Positions 50,097-58,413 of a DNA stretch of 64,000 bases are shown here, piece after piece. Position numbers and translations under genes: made by a program. The notes beneath the pieces were generated by a model. The model did not search any database, had not been told where the DNA came from, and worked only from the letters and a program-made list of their open reading frames with translations. Every line of letters starts with the position of its first letter. Positions within the stretch are counted from its first letter, which is position 1. This stretch comes from Methanolobus psychrophilus R15 (GTDB taxonomy: Archaea; Halobacteriota; Methanosarcinia; Methanosarcinales; Methanosarcinaceae): assembly GCA_000306725.1 (NCBI GenBank), contig CP003083.1, forward strand, positions 1,984,001 through 2,048,000. Reading direction: 5' to 3'.

Positions 50097-50966
50097 TTAC
50101 CCGAATATCAGGTATGCGGCCATAACGCCTACCATGCACATACCCAGGTTCAATATGATATTCAGCAATGAATAGTTCCTCTCTCCTTCCTCGAGGAGTC
50201 TGAAGGACTCGTAGGCAAACGTAGAAAAGGTTGTGAAAGAGCCGAGCACTCCAATGCTCACAAGATATGTCATTGAACCGGATACTGATGAGAATGTCAG
50301 TGCGGCAAGTACGAAGCTGCCTATGACATTTACTGTAAGGGTGCCGGTGGGGATCTCTCCGACCCTCGGAATGGCGCCGGCTACAAGGAACCTGAGAGTT
50401 GCACCTGCAAATCCTCCTGTCCCCACAAGCAACAACTCTGTGCACATTGTATGTCCTCCTTCAATGGCCGGGAAAAGTATCAGGATTGATAATCCTGCTA
50501 TGCCATATGCCATGTGGCCCGCATGCCTGCCTTTAAGAAGAGTCGCCATCGTGCCTGGCAAGGGGGAAAATAGTCTCCTTTCCTTCAGGTCGGTAATGTA
50601 TATTACGATCCCTCTACCCGCGAAAACTCCTGCAACCGCGAGGACTATGTTCTCAAGGATGTTCAGGGATGCAGTCAGAGGTGGCATTTGGAATGTTTGT
50701 AATGCAAATGCAGAGAATGTTGTAAAAGAGCCCAGGAAACCTATCCCGAAGAACATTCTTGCCCTTGGAGTGGCATAGCCGAGATACTCGGAGTTGTATA
50801 GCAAAAAGCCCAGCAGGATGCTGCCGAGCACATTGACCACAAGTGTGCCCGTGGCCGGGCTGAAATAACCTGAAAGCGCAAACCTGGATGTTGCGCCCAG
50901 CACGCCCCCTGTTCCAATTATAAGCAGGGGCTGGCACTTCTCCTGAAACGTGGCTTCTTTACTCAA
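50097..50966 (-). CDS. double FluC/CrcB fluoride channel in one chain
   Basis: A 289-residue membrane protein containing two complete FluC units. Unit 1 (about 13-125) has GTGGVLGATSRF, TLVVNVLGS and GFLGSFTTFSAF. Unit 2 (about 176-289) has GTGGFAGATLRF, TLTVNVIGS and GVLGSFTTFSTF. Both keep the pore Asn (VN) and the Phe box. Between them are a basic loop (LKERRLF...KGRH) and one more hydrophobic helix (about 152-168), giving 4+1+4 helices and antiparallel halves, as in eukaryotic FEX. Bacterial FluC is normally a separate dual-topology dimer. An ideal internal start lies at Met174. The gene overlaps moeA by 8 bases. Confidence 0.85.
   Translation of the reverse strand: MSKEATFQEKCQPLLIIGTGGVLGATSRFALSGYFSPATGTLVVNVLGSILLGFLLYNSEYLGYATPRARMFFGIGFLGSFTTFSAFALQTFQMPPLTASLNILENIVLAVAGVFAGRGIVIYITDLKERRLFSPLPGTMATLLKGRHAGHMAYGIAGLSILILFPAIEGGHTMCTELLLVGTGGFAGATLRFLVAGAIPRVGEIPTGTLTVNVIGSFVLAALTFSSVSGSMTYLVSIGVLGSFTTFSTFAYESFRLLEEGERNYSLLNIILNLGMCMVGVMAAYLIFG
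50445..50460 (-). promoter_or_regulatory. internal ribosome site and ATG before second FluC unit
   Basis: AGGAGG (50455-50460, minus) followed by seven bases and ATG (50447-50445) lies in frame inside the fusion at Met174. It would yield a separate second unit of about 116 residues starting MCTELLLVG. Confidence 0.5.
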
Positions 50967-52155
50967 TCAATACAACATCCACTTCATTTCCTTCTTCGTA
51001 CCCTTCCACATTCTCAGGTATGATCACAAAACCGTTGGATTTGGCGATGGAACTCAGGATCCCTGCTCCTGCGGTCATCAGAGGCCGGGCTGTATTACCT
51101 TCAAGTATCACCCTTGCGTAGCTCACGTAGCCTTCCCTGGAATTTATCTTGCCTGTAAGTCTTGCCTTTACGGTGATGTCAGGTATCTGCGGGATGTTTC
51201 CTTTTTTGCGTATTGCCGGCTTACCGAAAGCAAATAGCGCCACCAGTCCTGCGGCAGGGTATCCGGGCATGCACAGTACAGGTACATCACCGATGATCCC
51301 AAGTGCTGTCGGTTTCCCGGGGCTTAAGCCCACGCCGTGCACAAGCTTCCTGCCCATAGAAGCCACCACATCGGGCACATAGTCTTTCTCACCAACAGAT
51401 GTCCCGCCGGAGATTACTATGAAGTCAGCATCCATATTCTCTGAGATAGCTTTCCTTATAAGTTCCCTGTCCTCGGGAACGATTGCGCAGTATTGCGGCA
51501 GTGCACCCCACTGACTGGCATACAGGCCTATCATGAGGCTGTTGATATCCAGTGTCTTCCCCGGAGGTGGCACTTCGCTGCTGCTCTCAAGCGGGATAAG
51601 GTCGTTACCTGTGGGAATGATGGCAACCAGCGGCCTGGAGTAAACCTTTATTTCCCTTATTCCAAGTGAAGCGAGCACTGCTATGTCGCAGGGTCGCAGC
51701 AGATGACCTTTGTAGAATATGATCTCGTTCTGCCTCACATCCTCGCCTATGTCGCCTATGTTCTTTCCCGGATGGACCTGTGCGCGCACCTCTATCATAT
51801 CTCCGATACATATTGTGTCCTCTTCCATGAGCACGGCATCGGCAGCATCAGGTACATAGGCTCCCGTATTCATTCGGCAGCCAACGCCTTCATTCACTTC
51901 GTCCTGGATCAGCAGCATTACAGGGTTGGTGGGCGAGGCTCCGAGGATGTCAGCTGAGCGGACGGCATAGCCATCCATGGCAGAGCGACGGTAGTGAGGC
52001 ACATTTCTCGGTGCAAGTATGCCGGTTGCAAGCACCCTTCCCACACCTTCATTGATCGCTACTATGTCAGTGCGTTCCAGGGGGCTTATCGCTCCAAGGA
52101 ACTCCTCTCTTGCTTCATTCACACTGCTGCGCTCTTTAAATATCCTGCTGTCCAT
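50959..52155 (-). CDS. moeA: molybdopterin molybdenumtransferase
   Basis: A 398-residue MoeA that inserts molybdate (or tungstate) into adenylated molybdopterin. Features are SAMDGYAVRSADI, the INEGVGCRMNTGA-like loop, AIIPTGNDLIP, VISGGTSVGEKDYVPD and PVLCMPGYPAAGLVALF. The domain order matches MoeA domains I-IV. moaD lies 15 bases upstream and the double FluC gene overlaps its end. Confidence 0.93.
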   Translation of the reverse strand: MDSRIFKERSSVNEAREEFLGAISPLERTDIVAINEGVGRVLATGILAPRNVPHYRRSAMDGYAVRSADILGASPTNPVMLLIQDEVNEGVGCRMNTGAYVPDAADAVLMEEDTICIGDMIEVRAQVHPGKNIGDIGEDVRQNEIIFYKGHLLRPCDIAVLASLGIREIKVYSRPLVAIIPTGNDLIPLESSSEVPPPGKTLDINSLMIGLYASQWGALPQYCAIVPEDRELIRKAISENMDADFIVISGGTSVGEKDYVPDVVASMGRKLVHGVGLSPGKPTALGIIGDVPVLCMPGYPAAGLVALFAFGKPAIRKKGNIPQIPDITVKARLTGKINSREGYVSYARVILEGNTARPLMTAGAGILSSIAKSNGFVIIPENVEGYEEGNEVDVVLIE

Positions 52156-52170
52156 GCTTTCTCCTCAAGC

Positions 52171-52455
52171 TTATCCGCCGGATACGGGCGGGAAGACACC
52201 TATCTCATCCCTGTCCTTGACTTCCGTTGCGAGGCTCTCCATATGTTTTACATTGTTCCCGTTGAGGAACACATTGATGTACCCGCGAAGCTTAGGCTCA
52301 TCGCCTGTTCTTTCAAAAACCATTTCCTTTAAGGCGGGGTACCGGTCTGTAAGAGAGAACAAAACTTCCTGCACGGTATCTCCGCTGAGCATAATCACAG
52401 ATTCGCCTGCGATCTCTCTCAGGTTTGCGAATAGTTTGACCTTGACCATTGCCAT
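52171..52455 (-). CDS. moaD: MoaD/ThiS-family sulfur carrier protein
   Basis: A 94-residue ubiquitin-fold protein with KVKLFANLREIAG at the N-terminus and the C-terminal FPPVSGG, whose Gly-Gly end is adenylated and thiocarboxylated. In front of moeA it is probably the small subunit of molybdopterin synthase; a SAMP-like protein modifier role is an alternative. moaE is not in the window. Confidence 0.87.
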   Translation of the reverse strand: MAMVKVKLFANLREIAGESVIMLSGDTVQEVLFSLTDRYPALKEMVFERTGDEPKLRGYINVFLNGNNVKHMESLATEVKDRDEIGVFPPVSGG

Positions 52456-52546
52456 GGACCTCTATTCTAAACATATAATTAATAAATCTATTCCAGTTCG
52501 GGAATTTTAGACAAAAATGTGTGACATATTTGAAAATTTGGATAAA

Positions 52547-52624
52547 TGGTGGGATAGCGCGGATTTGAACCGCGGTCCAAGCGTCCCAAACGCTCGAGGA
52601 TGGACCAAGCTACCCTACTATCCC
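52547..52624 (-). tRNA. tRNA-Pro (anticodon UGG), CCA encoded
   Basis: The minus strand folds as a full cloverleaf. The acceptor stem is GGGATAG/CTATCCC (52624-52618 with 52557-52551) and the anticodon stem GAGCG/CGCTT has loop TTTGGGA, giving anticodon TGG. The T arm is CGCGG TTCAAAT CCGCG, the discriminator is A, and CCA is encoded at 52549-52547. No intron is seen. Confidence 0.95.
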
Positions 52625-52734
52625 ATTTTGATTCAGAAGGGTAGCTCCTCAATATACTTTCTCGGTTAAATAGATTGCGTGAGAAAAGGCCTTGATGCAG
52701 GGTAGTCCGGTTCAATATCTCCGGATACAGGGCT

Positions 52735-53508
52735 CTAACGATCCCCCGCCTTATCAAAAGACCAGCTGCCAAGCAGTATCATGGTAAGTGCGAATACAAT
52801 TATGACTGTCATGGAGCGCATGATGGGTATTTCGGATACGTCAAGAAGCGCCCACCTGAGAGCTTCCACGCCATAGGTGAGGGGGTTGAGCTGAACAGGT
52901 ATGCTTAGCCACGAAGGAAGGTTGGCCATGGGATAGAATGCCGTGCTTGCCATTAGTGTAGGGAACGTGATGAATGTCATCATCATCTGGAAGCCTTCAT
53001 GAGATTCTATCCTTGACGCAAGGGTGATCCCAAGTCCGATGAAGCCCATGCCTGTAATGAACATTATCAGGATGCTTAATATCTGCCCGATGACGGATGT
53101 GTATTCCACAATGAACAGTCCGCTGATGATCATAAGCAGTGTTCCCTGCACCATAGCAGCTGTCACGCCGCCTGCAGCTTTCCCCAGAGCTGTGTAGAAG
53201 CGGCTTACAGGTGCCACAAGTATCTCTTTGAGAAAACCGAACTCACGGTCCCATATGATGGAAACACCACCCATGAGCGAGGCGAACAGCACAGACATGC
53301 CGATGATGCCCGGGGCCATGTAGTCAATGTAACTGCCATTGCGCATGGTCATTGTGCTTCCCAGGGCAGATCCCATTATGACAAGAAAAAACAATGGTGT
53401 TGCAAGTGACCCGATTATCCTTGAGCGTGAGCGGCGGTATCGAAGCATCTCCCGAAGCCAGAGAGTGAAGACAGTGTTCATACTATGCTTCATTCCGGTG
53501 AGGCCCAT
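52735..53508 (-). CDS. ABC-2 type transporter permease
   Basis: A 257-residue ABC-2 membrane subunit with about six helices and the family core LKEILVAPVSRF (about 94-105) plus LPSWLSIPVQLNPLTYGVEA near the C-terminus. It would export a drug, polysaccharide or lipid together with an ATPase, but no ATPase gene is adjacent. It starts one base after the UbiX stop, with TGGAG before its ATG, so it is read with the UbiX genes. Confidence 0.88.
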   Translation of the reverse strand: MGLTGMKHSMNTVFTLWLREMLRYRRSRSRIIGSLATPLFFLVIMGSALGSTMTMRNGSYIDYMAPGIIGMSVLFASLMGGVSIIWDREFGFLKEILVAPVSRFYTALGKAAGGVTAAMVQGTLLMIISGLFIVEYTSVIGQILSILIMFITGMGFIGLGITLASRIESHEGFQMMMTFITFPTLMASTAFYPMANLPSWLSIPVQLNPLTYGVEALRWALLDVSEIPIMRSMTVIIVFALTMILLGSWSFDKAGDR

Positions 53509-53509
53509 A

Positions 53510-54061
53510 TTATCTCCAGCGTTTGTACACTTCGTTATCGATGCCCATGAGGTCCAGTGCCCTGCCTGCCATGGAATTGACCAGATCGTCTATTGTCTGC
53601 GGCCTGGAGTAGAAACCGGGGCATGCAGGCAGTATTATTGCGCCTGCCCGTTCGAGTTTGAGCATGTTTTCCAGGTGTATCTGGTTGAATGGCGTCTCTC
53701 TGGGCATCAGGACAAGCCTTCTCCTCTCTTTCAGGCACACATCCGCCGCGCGCCCCAGCAGGTTATTGGACATGCCACAGGCGATCTCACCCAGCGTTTT
53801 CATGCTGCAGGGGGCGACCAGCATCCCGGCGAACCGGTGAGATCCACTTGCAATAGGCGCTGTAAGCTCTCCTTCCCCATATACGTGGCTTGCCAGGTCT
53901 TCTATCTCAATGACAGAATAATCAGTTTCAATCTCTATTATCTGCTTTGCGGTCTTAGTTATGACAAGGTGGGTTACAATATCCATTTTAGAAAGGATCT
54001 CCAATAACCTTATTCCGTATATGGAACCTGATGCACCGCTGATACCAATGACTATTTCCAT
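53510..54061 (-). CDS. ubiX: flavin prenyltransferase UbiX
   Basis: A 183-residue UbiX/Pad1 enzyme that makes prenylated FMN, the cofactor of UbiD decarboxylases. The motifs are GISGASGSIYGIRLLEIL, APCSMKTLGEIACGMSNNL and RRRLVLMPRETPFN. UbiD is not in the window; in methanogens such enzymes may serve in menaquinone-independent aromatic or mevalonate-type decarboxylation. It overlaps the LpdD-like gene by 10 bases. Confidence 0.93.
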   Translation of the reverse strand: MEIVIGISGASGSIYGIRLLEILSKMDIVTHLVITKTAKQIIEIETDYSVIEIEDLASHVYGEGELTAPIASGSHRFAGMLVAPCSMKTLGEIACGMSNNLLGRAADVCLKERRRLVLMPRETPFNQIHLENMLKLERAGAIILPACPGFYSRPQTIDDLVNSMAGRALDLMGIDNEVYKRWR

Positions 54062-54441
54062 TTTTTATCCTCCCGCAGGATGTCCGATAGTTCATCTATC
54101 ATCCTTTCTGAAACGTGGACTATCTCGTCTATCTCCTTTTTAGTTATACTGTCCACATGGATACCAACTATAAATACAGTTGTCGAGCGACTGGCTTCAC
54201 TCAACTGCCTCGCTCCCTTAAGTGCGAGTTCATCTTCCCTGTGCCCGGGTGCGGTTATCACAGAGGATGAAGCACGCCCTGATATGCTGTCAAAGCTACC
54301 TAATGCCACCGCCCCCACATGTGCCCTGCCGCCAGTAAGCCGCGCGCTATAGTCGCTGCCTAGCTTTTCCCATTCAAGTAAAAGGGCTGTTCTACCTAAA
54401 ACACGCTCTATGCGCTGGCAGGGTAATTGGCGGCTTTCCAA
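54052..54441 (-). CDS. LpdD-like protein, possible prenyl-flavin chaperone
   Basis: A 129-residue protein that resembles the small LpdD-type subunit linked to UbiX/UbiD enzymes (GRTALLLEWEKLGSDYSARL, GGRAHVGAVALG, GHREDELALKGARQL). In this family it is proposed to help load prenyl-FMN into decarboxylases. The direct overlap with ubiX supports the link. My family recognition is moderate, and a stand-alone unknown protein is the alternative. Confidence 0.6.
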   Translation of the reverse strand: MESRQLPCQRIERVLGRTALLLEWEKLGSDYSARLTGGRAHVGAVALGSFDSISGRASSSVITAPGHREDELALKGARQLSEASRSTTVFIVGIHVDSITKKEIDEIVHVSERMIDELSDILREDKKWK

Positions 54442-54442
54442 G

Positions 54443-55645
54443 CTATACCTCCAGATCCGTCAAACGGAACTGTCTTGTTTCTCTCTTCACATCAAAGAAA
54501 TCCCTTGCAGCTTTCCCAACTTTTTCACGGTTTTCCTGCGTTGTGTAAACTCCCATCTTCCAGTTATCCCTATGAGCCTGCTCCAGCGTTGCCACAACAT
54601 GCGAAGCCTCATCCAGGCGCAGCATCCTTCCGTTCATTTTGACAAGTGCTTTCATCTCGACTATCTCAGGGTCCCTGGGTATATCGATGAGGACTTCCTT
54701 GCTGTCAATGCCCACCATGTCGGCAATCTCGGCTTCGATGCGCCGGACGTTTTTGCGCTGCTTGAGCACACCTTCCCCCACATCTTCAAAACCAACATAA
54801 AGGGCTCTCTTATACAGTTTCCTGTCATCAAGTCTTGCTGCAAGTTCTCCGGCATAGCCGCTATTGTTACGCATTGTCTCGAATATCCTGGCGTCGTCCA
54901 TCCTCCTCAGCTCAAAGGGGTCAAGCATTTCCTGCTGGATGAGGTCTTCAACAGCCCTGACAAACATTGTCTCAGCTATCCTGGACACATGATGGTAGTA
55001 TACCGAAGGATGCATCAGGAACCTGGAAACAAGCAGCGATTCCGCAGCCTTTACGCCGCCTGCGGCGACAACCAGTTTGTTCTCATAGAAATGCATCTCG
55101 TTGATAAGTCTTGCATGGTCCACAAGCCCGAATGCAACGCCCGTATAGTGTGAATCCCTCACAAGATAGTCCATTTTATCTACATCTATCTCGCTGTTGA
55201 GTATCTTGCCAAAATCCGTCTGCCCCTGGATATGCCTCTCGACCTTTACGGGATTGATGCCATGTTCGCCCAGTATCTCGGCAATTTCTCCCTTTTTCAA
55301 TATGTCCCGTATATCTTCGTGTCCCTGCCTGGTATAGTGCTTCACCAGCCCTTCGGTCACATGAGAGAAAGGCCCGTGTCCGAGGTCATGCAACAGGGCA
55401 GCAACCCGCAGTTCCTCTTTTTCTTCCCTTGTGACAGTGTCTATCCTGGATGTGAGCATACCTGCAAGATGCATCACTCCGAGGGAATGCTCAAAACGGG
55501 TGTGGTTAGCTCCCGGATAGACCAGGTTTGAAAGCCCAAGCTGGCTTATTCTCCTGAGGCGCTGCATTGGAGAGGAATCTATCAGGGCCATGGTGAGGGC
55601 GTCAAGTTCTATATATCCATGGATAGGGTCACGGATGACTTTCAT
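54443..55645 (-). CDS. HD-domain phosphohydrolase, SAMHD1/dGTPase-like
   Basis: A 400-residue HD-superfamily protein. The metal motif is H...HD...D: RFEHSLGVMHLA (about 51-62), ALLHDLGHGPFSH (about 83-95) and the later Asp in VDKMDYLVRDSHYTG. The N-terminal RDPIHGYIEL is typical of SAMHD1-like enzymes, which hydrolyse dNTPs or other phosphate esters; the substrate is unknown. It is the first gene of the HD-LpdD-UbiX-ABC row, one base before the LpdD-like gene. Confidence 0.87.
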   Translation of the reverse strand: MKVIRDPIHGYIELDALTMALIDSSPMQRLRRISQLGLSNLVYPGANHTRFEHSLGVMHLAGMLTSRIDTVTREEKEELRVAALLHDLGHGPFSHVTEGLVKHYTRQGHEDIRDILKKGEIAEILGEHGINPVKVERHIQGQTDFGKILNSEIDVDKMDYLVRDSHYTGVAFGLVDHARLINEMHFYENKLVVAAGGVKAAESLLVSRFLMHPSVYYHHVSRIAETMFVRAVEDLIQQEMLDPFELRRMDDARIFETMRNNSGYAGELAARLDDRKLYKRALYVGFEDVGEGVLKQRKNVRRIEAEIADMVGIDSKEVLIDIPRDPEIVEMKALVKMNGRMLRLDEASHVVATLEQAHRDNWKMGVYTTQENREKVGKAARDFFDVKRETRQFRLTDLEV

Positions 55646-55727
55646 ATATTTTAAATATATTTCATGGTATAAATGCTATCTTGGTTGTAATCCCTTATTA
55701 TTCCGCTAAGCGAAGAGAGAAATTAAC

Positions 55728-56645
55728 ATGCTTGTATTATCCGGTGGGACAGGAACCCCAAAATTGCTGAACGGCCTTCGTAAAGTGATACCTGAAGAGG
55801 ACATCACTGTGATTGTGAATACTGCAGAGGATCTGTGGGTTTCCGGTAACCTGGTGGCTCCGGACATAGACACGGTGCTCTATCTGTTCTCGGACAGGAT
55901 AGACCTTGATAAATGGTGGGGTGTGTCAGGCGATACTTTTTGCACATATGAACTCATGAAGTCGCTAGGACACAGGGAAAGGATGATGCTGGGAGACCTC
56001 GACCGCGCTACTCACATCATCCGCACAGAGTACCTGCGAAATGGTTATTCCCTGACCGATTCCATCAGGAGTTTGTCAGCCTCCATGGGAATAAAAGCCA
56101 AAGTACTGCCCATGTCGGATGATCAGGTCGCGACAATGATAGTAACTCCGGCAGGAAAGATGCATTTCCAGGACTTCTGGATAGCTAATCACGGGAAGCC
56201 TGAAGTTTTGGATGTGTTTCAGGAAGGGATAGAAACGGCAACGATATCATCTGCTGTCCTGGAAGCCCTGGAAGCTGAGGAACATATCCTGATAGGTCCA
56301 AGCAACCCGATAACAAGTATCGGTCCGATAATAGGATTACCGGGGATGGTGGACATCCTCAGGAAAAAGAAGGTCATTGCAGTCAGTCCTATTATAGGAA
56401 ATGAGCCCGTGAGTGGCCCTGCAGGAAAGCTGATGCGTTCAAAAGGATTATCCGTATCATCGGCAGGTGTGGCAGCTTTCTACAGAGAGTTCCTGGATAT
56501 AATGGTTATCGATAATCGCGACATTGCAGATGAATCCATGTTTAAGGAAATAGGCTGTAAAGTGGTGCGCGCCGATACTCTCATGAAGACCCGGGAAATA
56601 AGTATGGATCTATCCTACCTGGTAATGGAACAGTTCAATGCCTGA
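55728..56645 (+). CDS. cofD: 2-phospho-L-lactate transferase (F420 synthesis)
   Basis: A 305-residue CofD that joins Fo and lactyl-2-diphospho-guanosine to make F420-0. Features are SGGTGTPKLLNGL at the N-terminus, VNTAEDLWVSGNLVAPDIDT, and GPSNPITSIGPI. F420 is the hydride carrier of methanogenesis. It is transcribed alone; GAAGAGAGAA lies just upstream as a weak ribosome site. Confidence 0.94.
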   Translation: MLVLSGGTGTPKLLNGLRKVIPEEDITVIVNTAEDLWVSGNLVAPDIDTVLYLFSDRIDLDKWWGVSGDTFCTYELMKSLGHRERMMLGDLDRATHIIRTEYLRNGYSLTDSIRSLSASMGIKAKVLPMSDDQVATMIVTPAGKMHFQDFWIANHGKPEVLDVFQEGIETATISSAVLEALEAEEHILIGPSNPITSIGPIIGLPGMVDILRKKKVIAVSPIIGNEPVSGPAGKLMRSKGLSVSSAGVAAFYREFLDIMVIDNRDIADESMFKEIGCKVVRADTLMKTREISMDLSYLVMEQFNA

Positions 56646-56652
56646 AGCGATT

Positions 56653-56718
56653 TCAGGTAGATGCCCTCTTTTTTGCTTTTGATGGTGCTGCCGGAGTTTC
56701 AGGTTCTGCCCCGAACAT
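56653..56718 (-). other. possible 21-codon frame or gene remnant
   Basis: On the minus strand ATG 56718 to TGA 56653 encodes MFGAEPETPAAPSKAKKR and a short end. Its Ala/Pro/Lys-rich composition looks like a protein C-terminal tail. There is no clear promoter or upstream domain, so it could be a small gene or the residue of a lost one. Confidence 0.2.
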
Positions 56719-56834
56719 CCTGAAAAGGCTTTTTTTACATTTGGTGTTTTAGTAAATACATTTTTATTATCATAATATCATATTACTGCTGATATATTAC
56801 AAAATGTTATTTAAAATCTCTTCAAGGTGAAATC

Positions 56835-57242
56835 GTGGGTGATGAATGGAAAATTGACCTTAAGATCCCTGACATAGGGACAATGATCACACTTCTGGCA
56901 ACTGCGATATGTTCAGTTATCCTGAGTGCGGCGGAGATCGCTTACACGATGATGTGGATAACTTCAGCTTACGAGAGGAACGGCAAGGACTTCTTTATCG
57001 ATCTTCTCAATGCTAAAGCCCTTACATGGACAGCGGAATACATAGTCGTTGCAGGTTCCCTCCTGCTCATATCGTCTCTTTTCTTCCTGCTTTGCATGGC
57101 CATTTCATTGTATGGGCTGAACACGCTTGCAAAAAAAGAAGACAAAAAGATACACACAACTGTTACCTTTACACTGTTTGCCATTGGAATGATCCTACTT
57201 TTCCTGGCGCTGATATCAGCAATAATACTGAGGTACCTGTAA
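56835..57242 (+). CDS. three-helix membrane protein next to chelatase genes, unknown
   Basis: I do not recognise this 135-residue protein. It has three hydrophobic helices (about 14-40, 63-92 and 106-134), a short acidic N-terminus and a basic loop (KKEDKKIHT) between helices 2 and 3. It starts with GTG at 56835 after AAGGTGA. It lies 38 bases before the chelatase-like ATPase and is probably in the same transcript. Confidence 0.65.
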   Translation: MGDEWKIDLKIPDIGTMITLLATAICSVILSAAEIAYTMMWITSAYERNGKDFFIDLLNAKALTWTAEYIVVAGSLLLISSLFFLLCMAISLYGLNTLAKKEDKKIHTTVTFTLFAIGMILLFLALISAIILRYL

Positions 57243-57279
57243 ACATGATCCGGTCATCCTTGCCAAGGAAGGCGATAAT

Positions 57280-58401
57280 ATGAGTTTGAACATAAGTGGA
57301 ACAATAAAAGAAGTCCCTAAAGAGATAGAAAAACCAGTCGGCTCTCTGGAGGATATCATCCGTCCGGTTACAAAGGTTGAAAGAGTGCTGTACCCCATAT
57401 CTGCTGTGGTAGGCCAGGAAAAGATGCTCAGGGCCCTTATACTGAACACCATCAATCCTTCCATAGGAGGCGTGCTTATAAGGGGGCAGAAAGGAACCGC
57501 CAAGTCCACGGCAGTCAGGGGACTGGCCGAGATACTGCCTGAAATAGAAGTGGTGGAAGGGTGCAAGTTCAACTGTGACCCTTCAGATACGGAGAAGATG
57601 TGCTGGGAATGCATGGACAAAAGGTCTAAGGGGACCCTGCGTATACAGAAGCGGCAGATGAAGGTTGTAGATCTGCCCGTGGGTGCTACCGAGGACAGGG
57701 TCGTGGGCAGCCTTGACATCGAGAAAGCTGTCCGGCAGGGTGTGCAGGCATTTGACCCCGGTATCCTTGCTATGGCCAACCGCGGCATATTATATGTGGA
57801 TGAGATCAACCTGCTTGATGATTTTGTTGTAGATGCGTTGCTGGATGCAGCAGCCATGGGCGTGAACACAGTTGAGCGTGAGGGTGTGAGTGTAAGCCAT
57901 CCTGCAAATTTCATTATCGTAGGCAGCATGAACCCGGAAGAAGGGGAGCTGAGGCCACAATTACTTGACAGGATCGCGCTGCAGGTGGAGGTCACGGGCA
58001 TCTATGATGTGGAACTGCGTATCGAGATCGTGGAGAGGAGGAACCGCTTTAACGATGATCCTAAGCGCTTCATGCGCGAGTTTGAGAACGAGCAGGATAA
58101 ACTGCGCTCAAGGATACTCAAGGCTATGCAGTTGCTGCCAAGGGTAACGACCACAAGGGACAATCTGCGTACTATTGCGGAGATATGCATTGTTTTCAAT
58201 GTGGACGGCCACCGTGCTGATATAATGATCGAGCGTACGGCACGTACTAATGCTGCCTATGAAGGCAGGGAGCGCATCACAAATGATGACATCATCGAGG
58301 CTGCCGAGATGGTCCTGCCACACAGGATGCGCAAGAAGCCTTTCGAAGAAGAAGAATTCAGCACAGATCAGTTGCGTGCGGTAGTAGAAGGCAACTTCTG
58401 A
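57280..58401 (+). CDS. magnesium/cobalt chelatase-type AAA ATPase (ChlI-like)
   Basis: A 373-residue AAA protein of the BchI/ChlI family. Walker A is GQKGTAKST (about 68-76), followed by a Cys-rich insert (GCKFNCDPSD...CWECMD) and Walker B ILYVDEINLLDD. The sensor region is GSMNPEEGELRPQLLDRI. In methanogens such subunits pair with a VWA protein and CobN for cobalt insertion. The paired VWA gene follows by 12 bases; no CobN is in the window. The exact metal is not known. Confidence 0.87.
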   Translation: MSLNISGTIKEVPKEIEKPVGSLEDIIRPVTKVERVLYPISAVVGQEKMLRALILNTINPSIGGVLIRGQKGTAKSTAVRGLAEILPEIEVVEGCKFNCDPSDTEKMCWECMDKRSKGTLRIQKRQMKVVDLPVGATEDRVVGSLDIEKAVRQGVQAFDPGILAMANRGILYVDEINLLDDFVVDALLDAAAMGVNTVEREGVSVSHPANFIIVGSMNPEEGELRPQLLDRIALQVEVTGIYDVELRIEIVERRNRFNDDPKRFMREFENEQDKLRSRILKAMQLLPRVTTTRDNLRTIAEICIVFNVDGHRADIMIERTARTNAAYEGRERITNDDIIEAAEMVLPHRMRKKPFEEEEFSTDQLRAVVEGNF

Positions 58402-58413
58402 CGGGGTATTCAC

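Noticed and set aside
52488-52772. 94-codon minus-strand frame
   Set aside because: It covers the tRNA-Pro gene and the end of the ABC permease; the cloverleaf is unambiguous.
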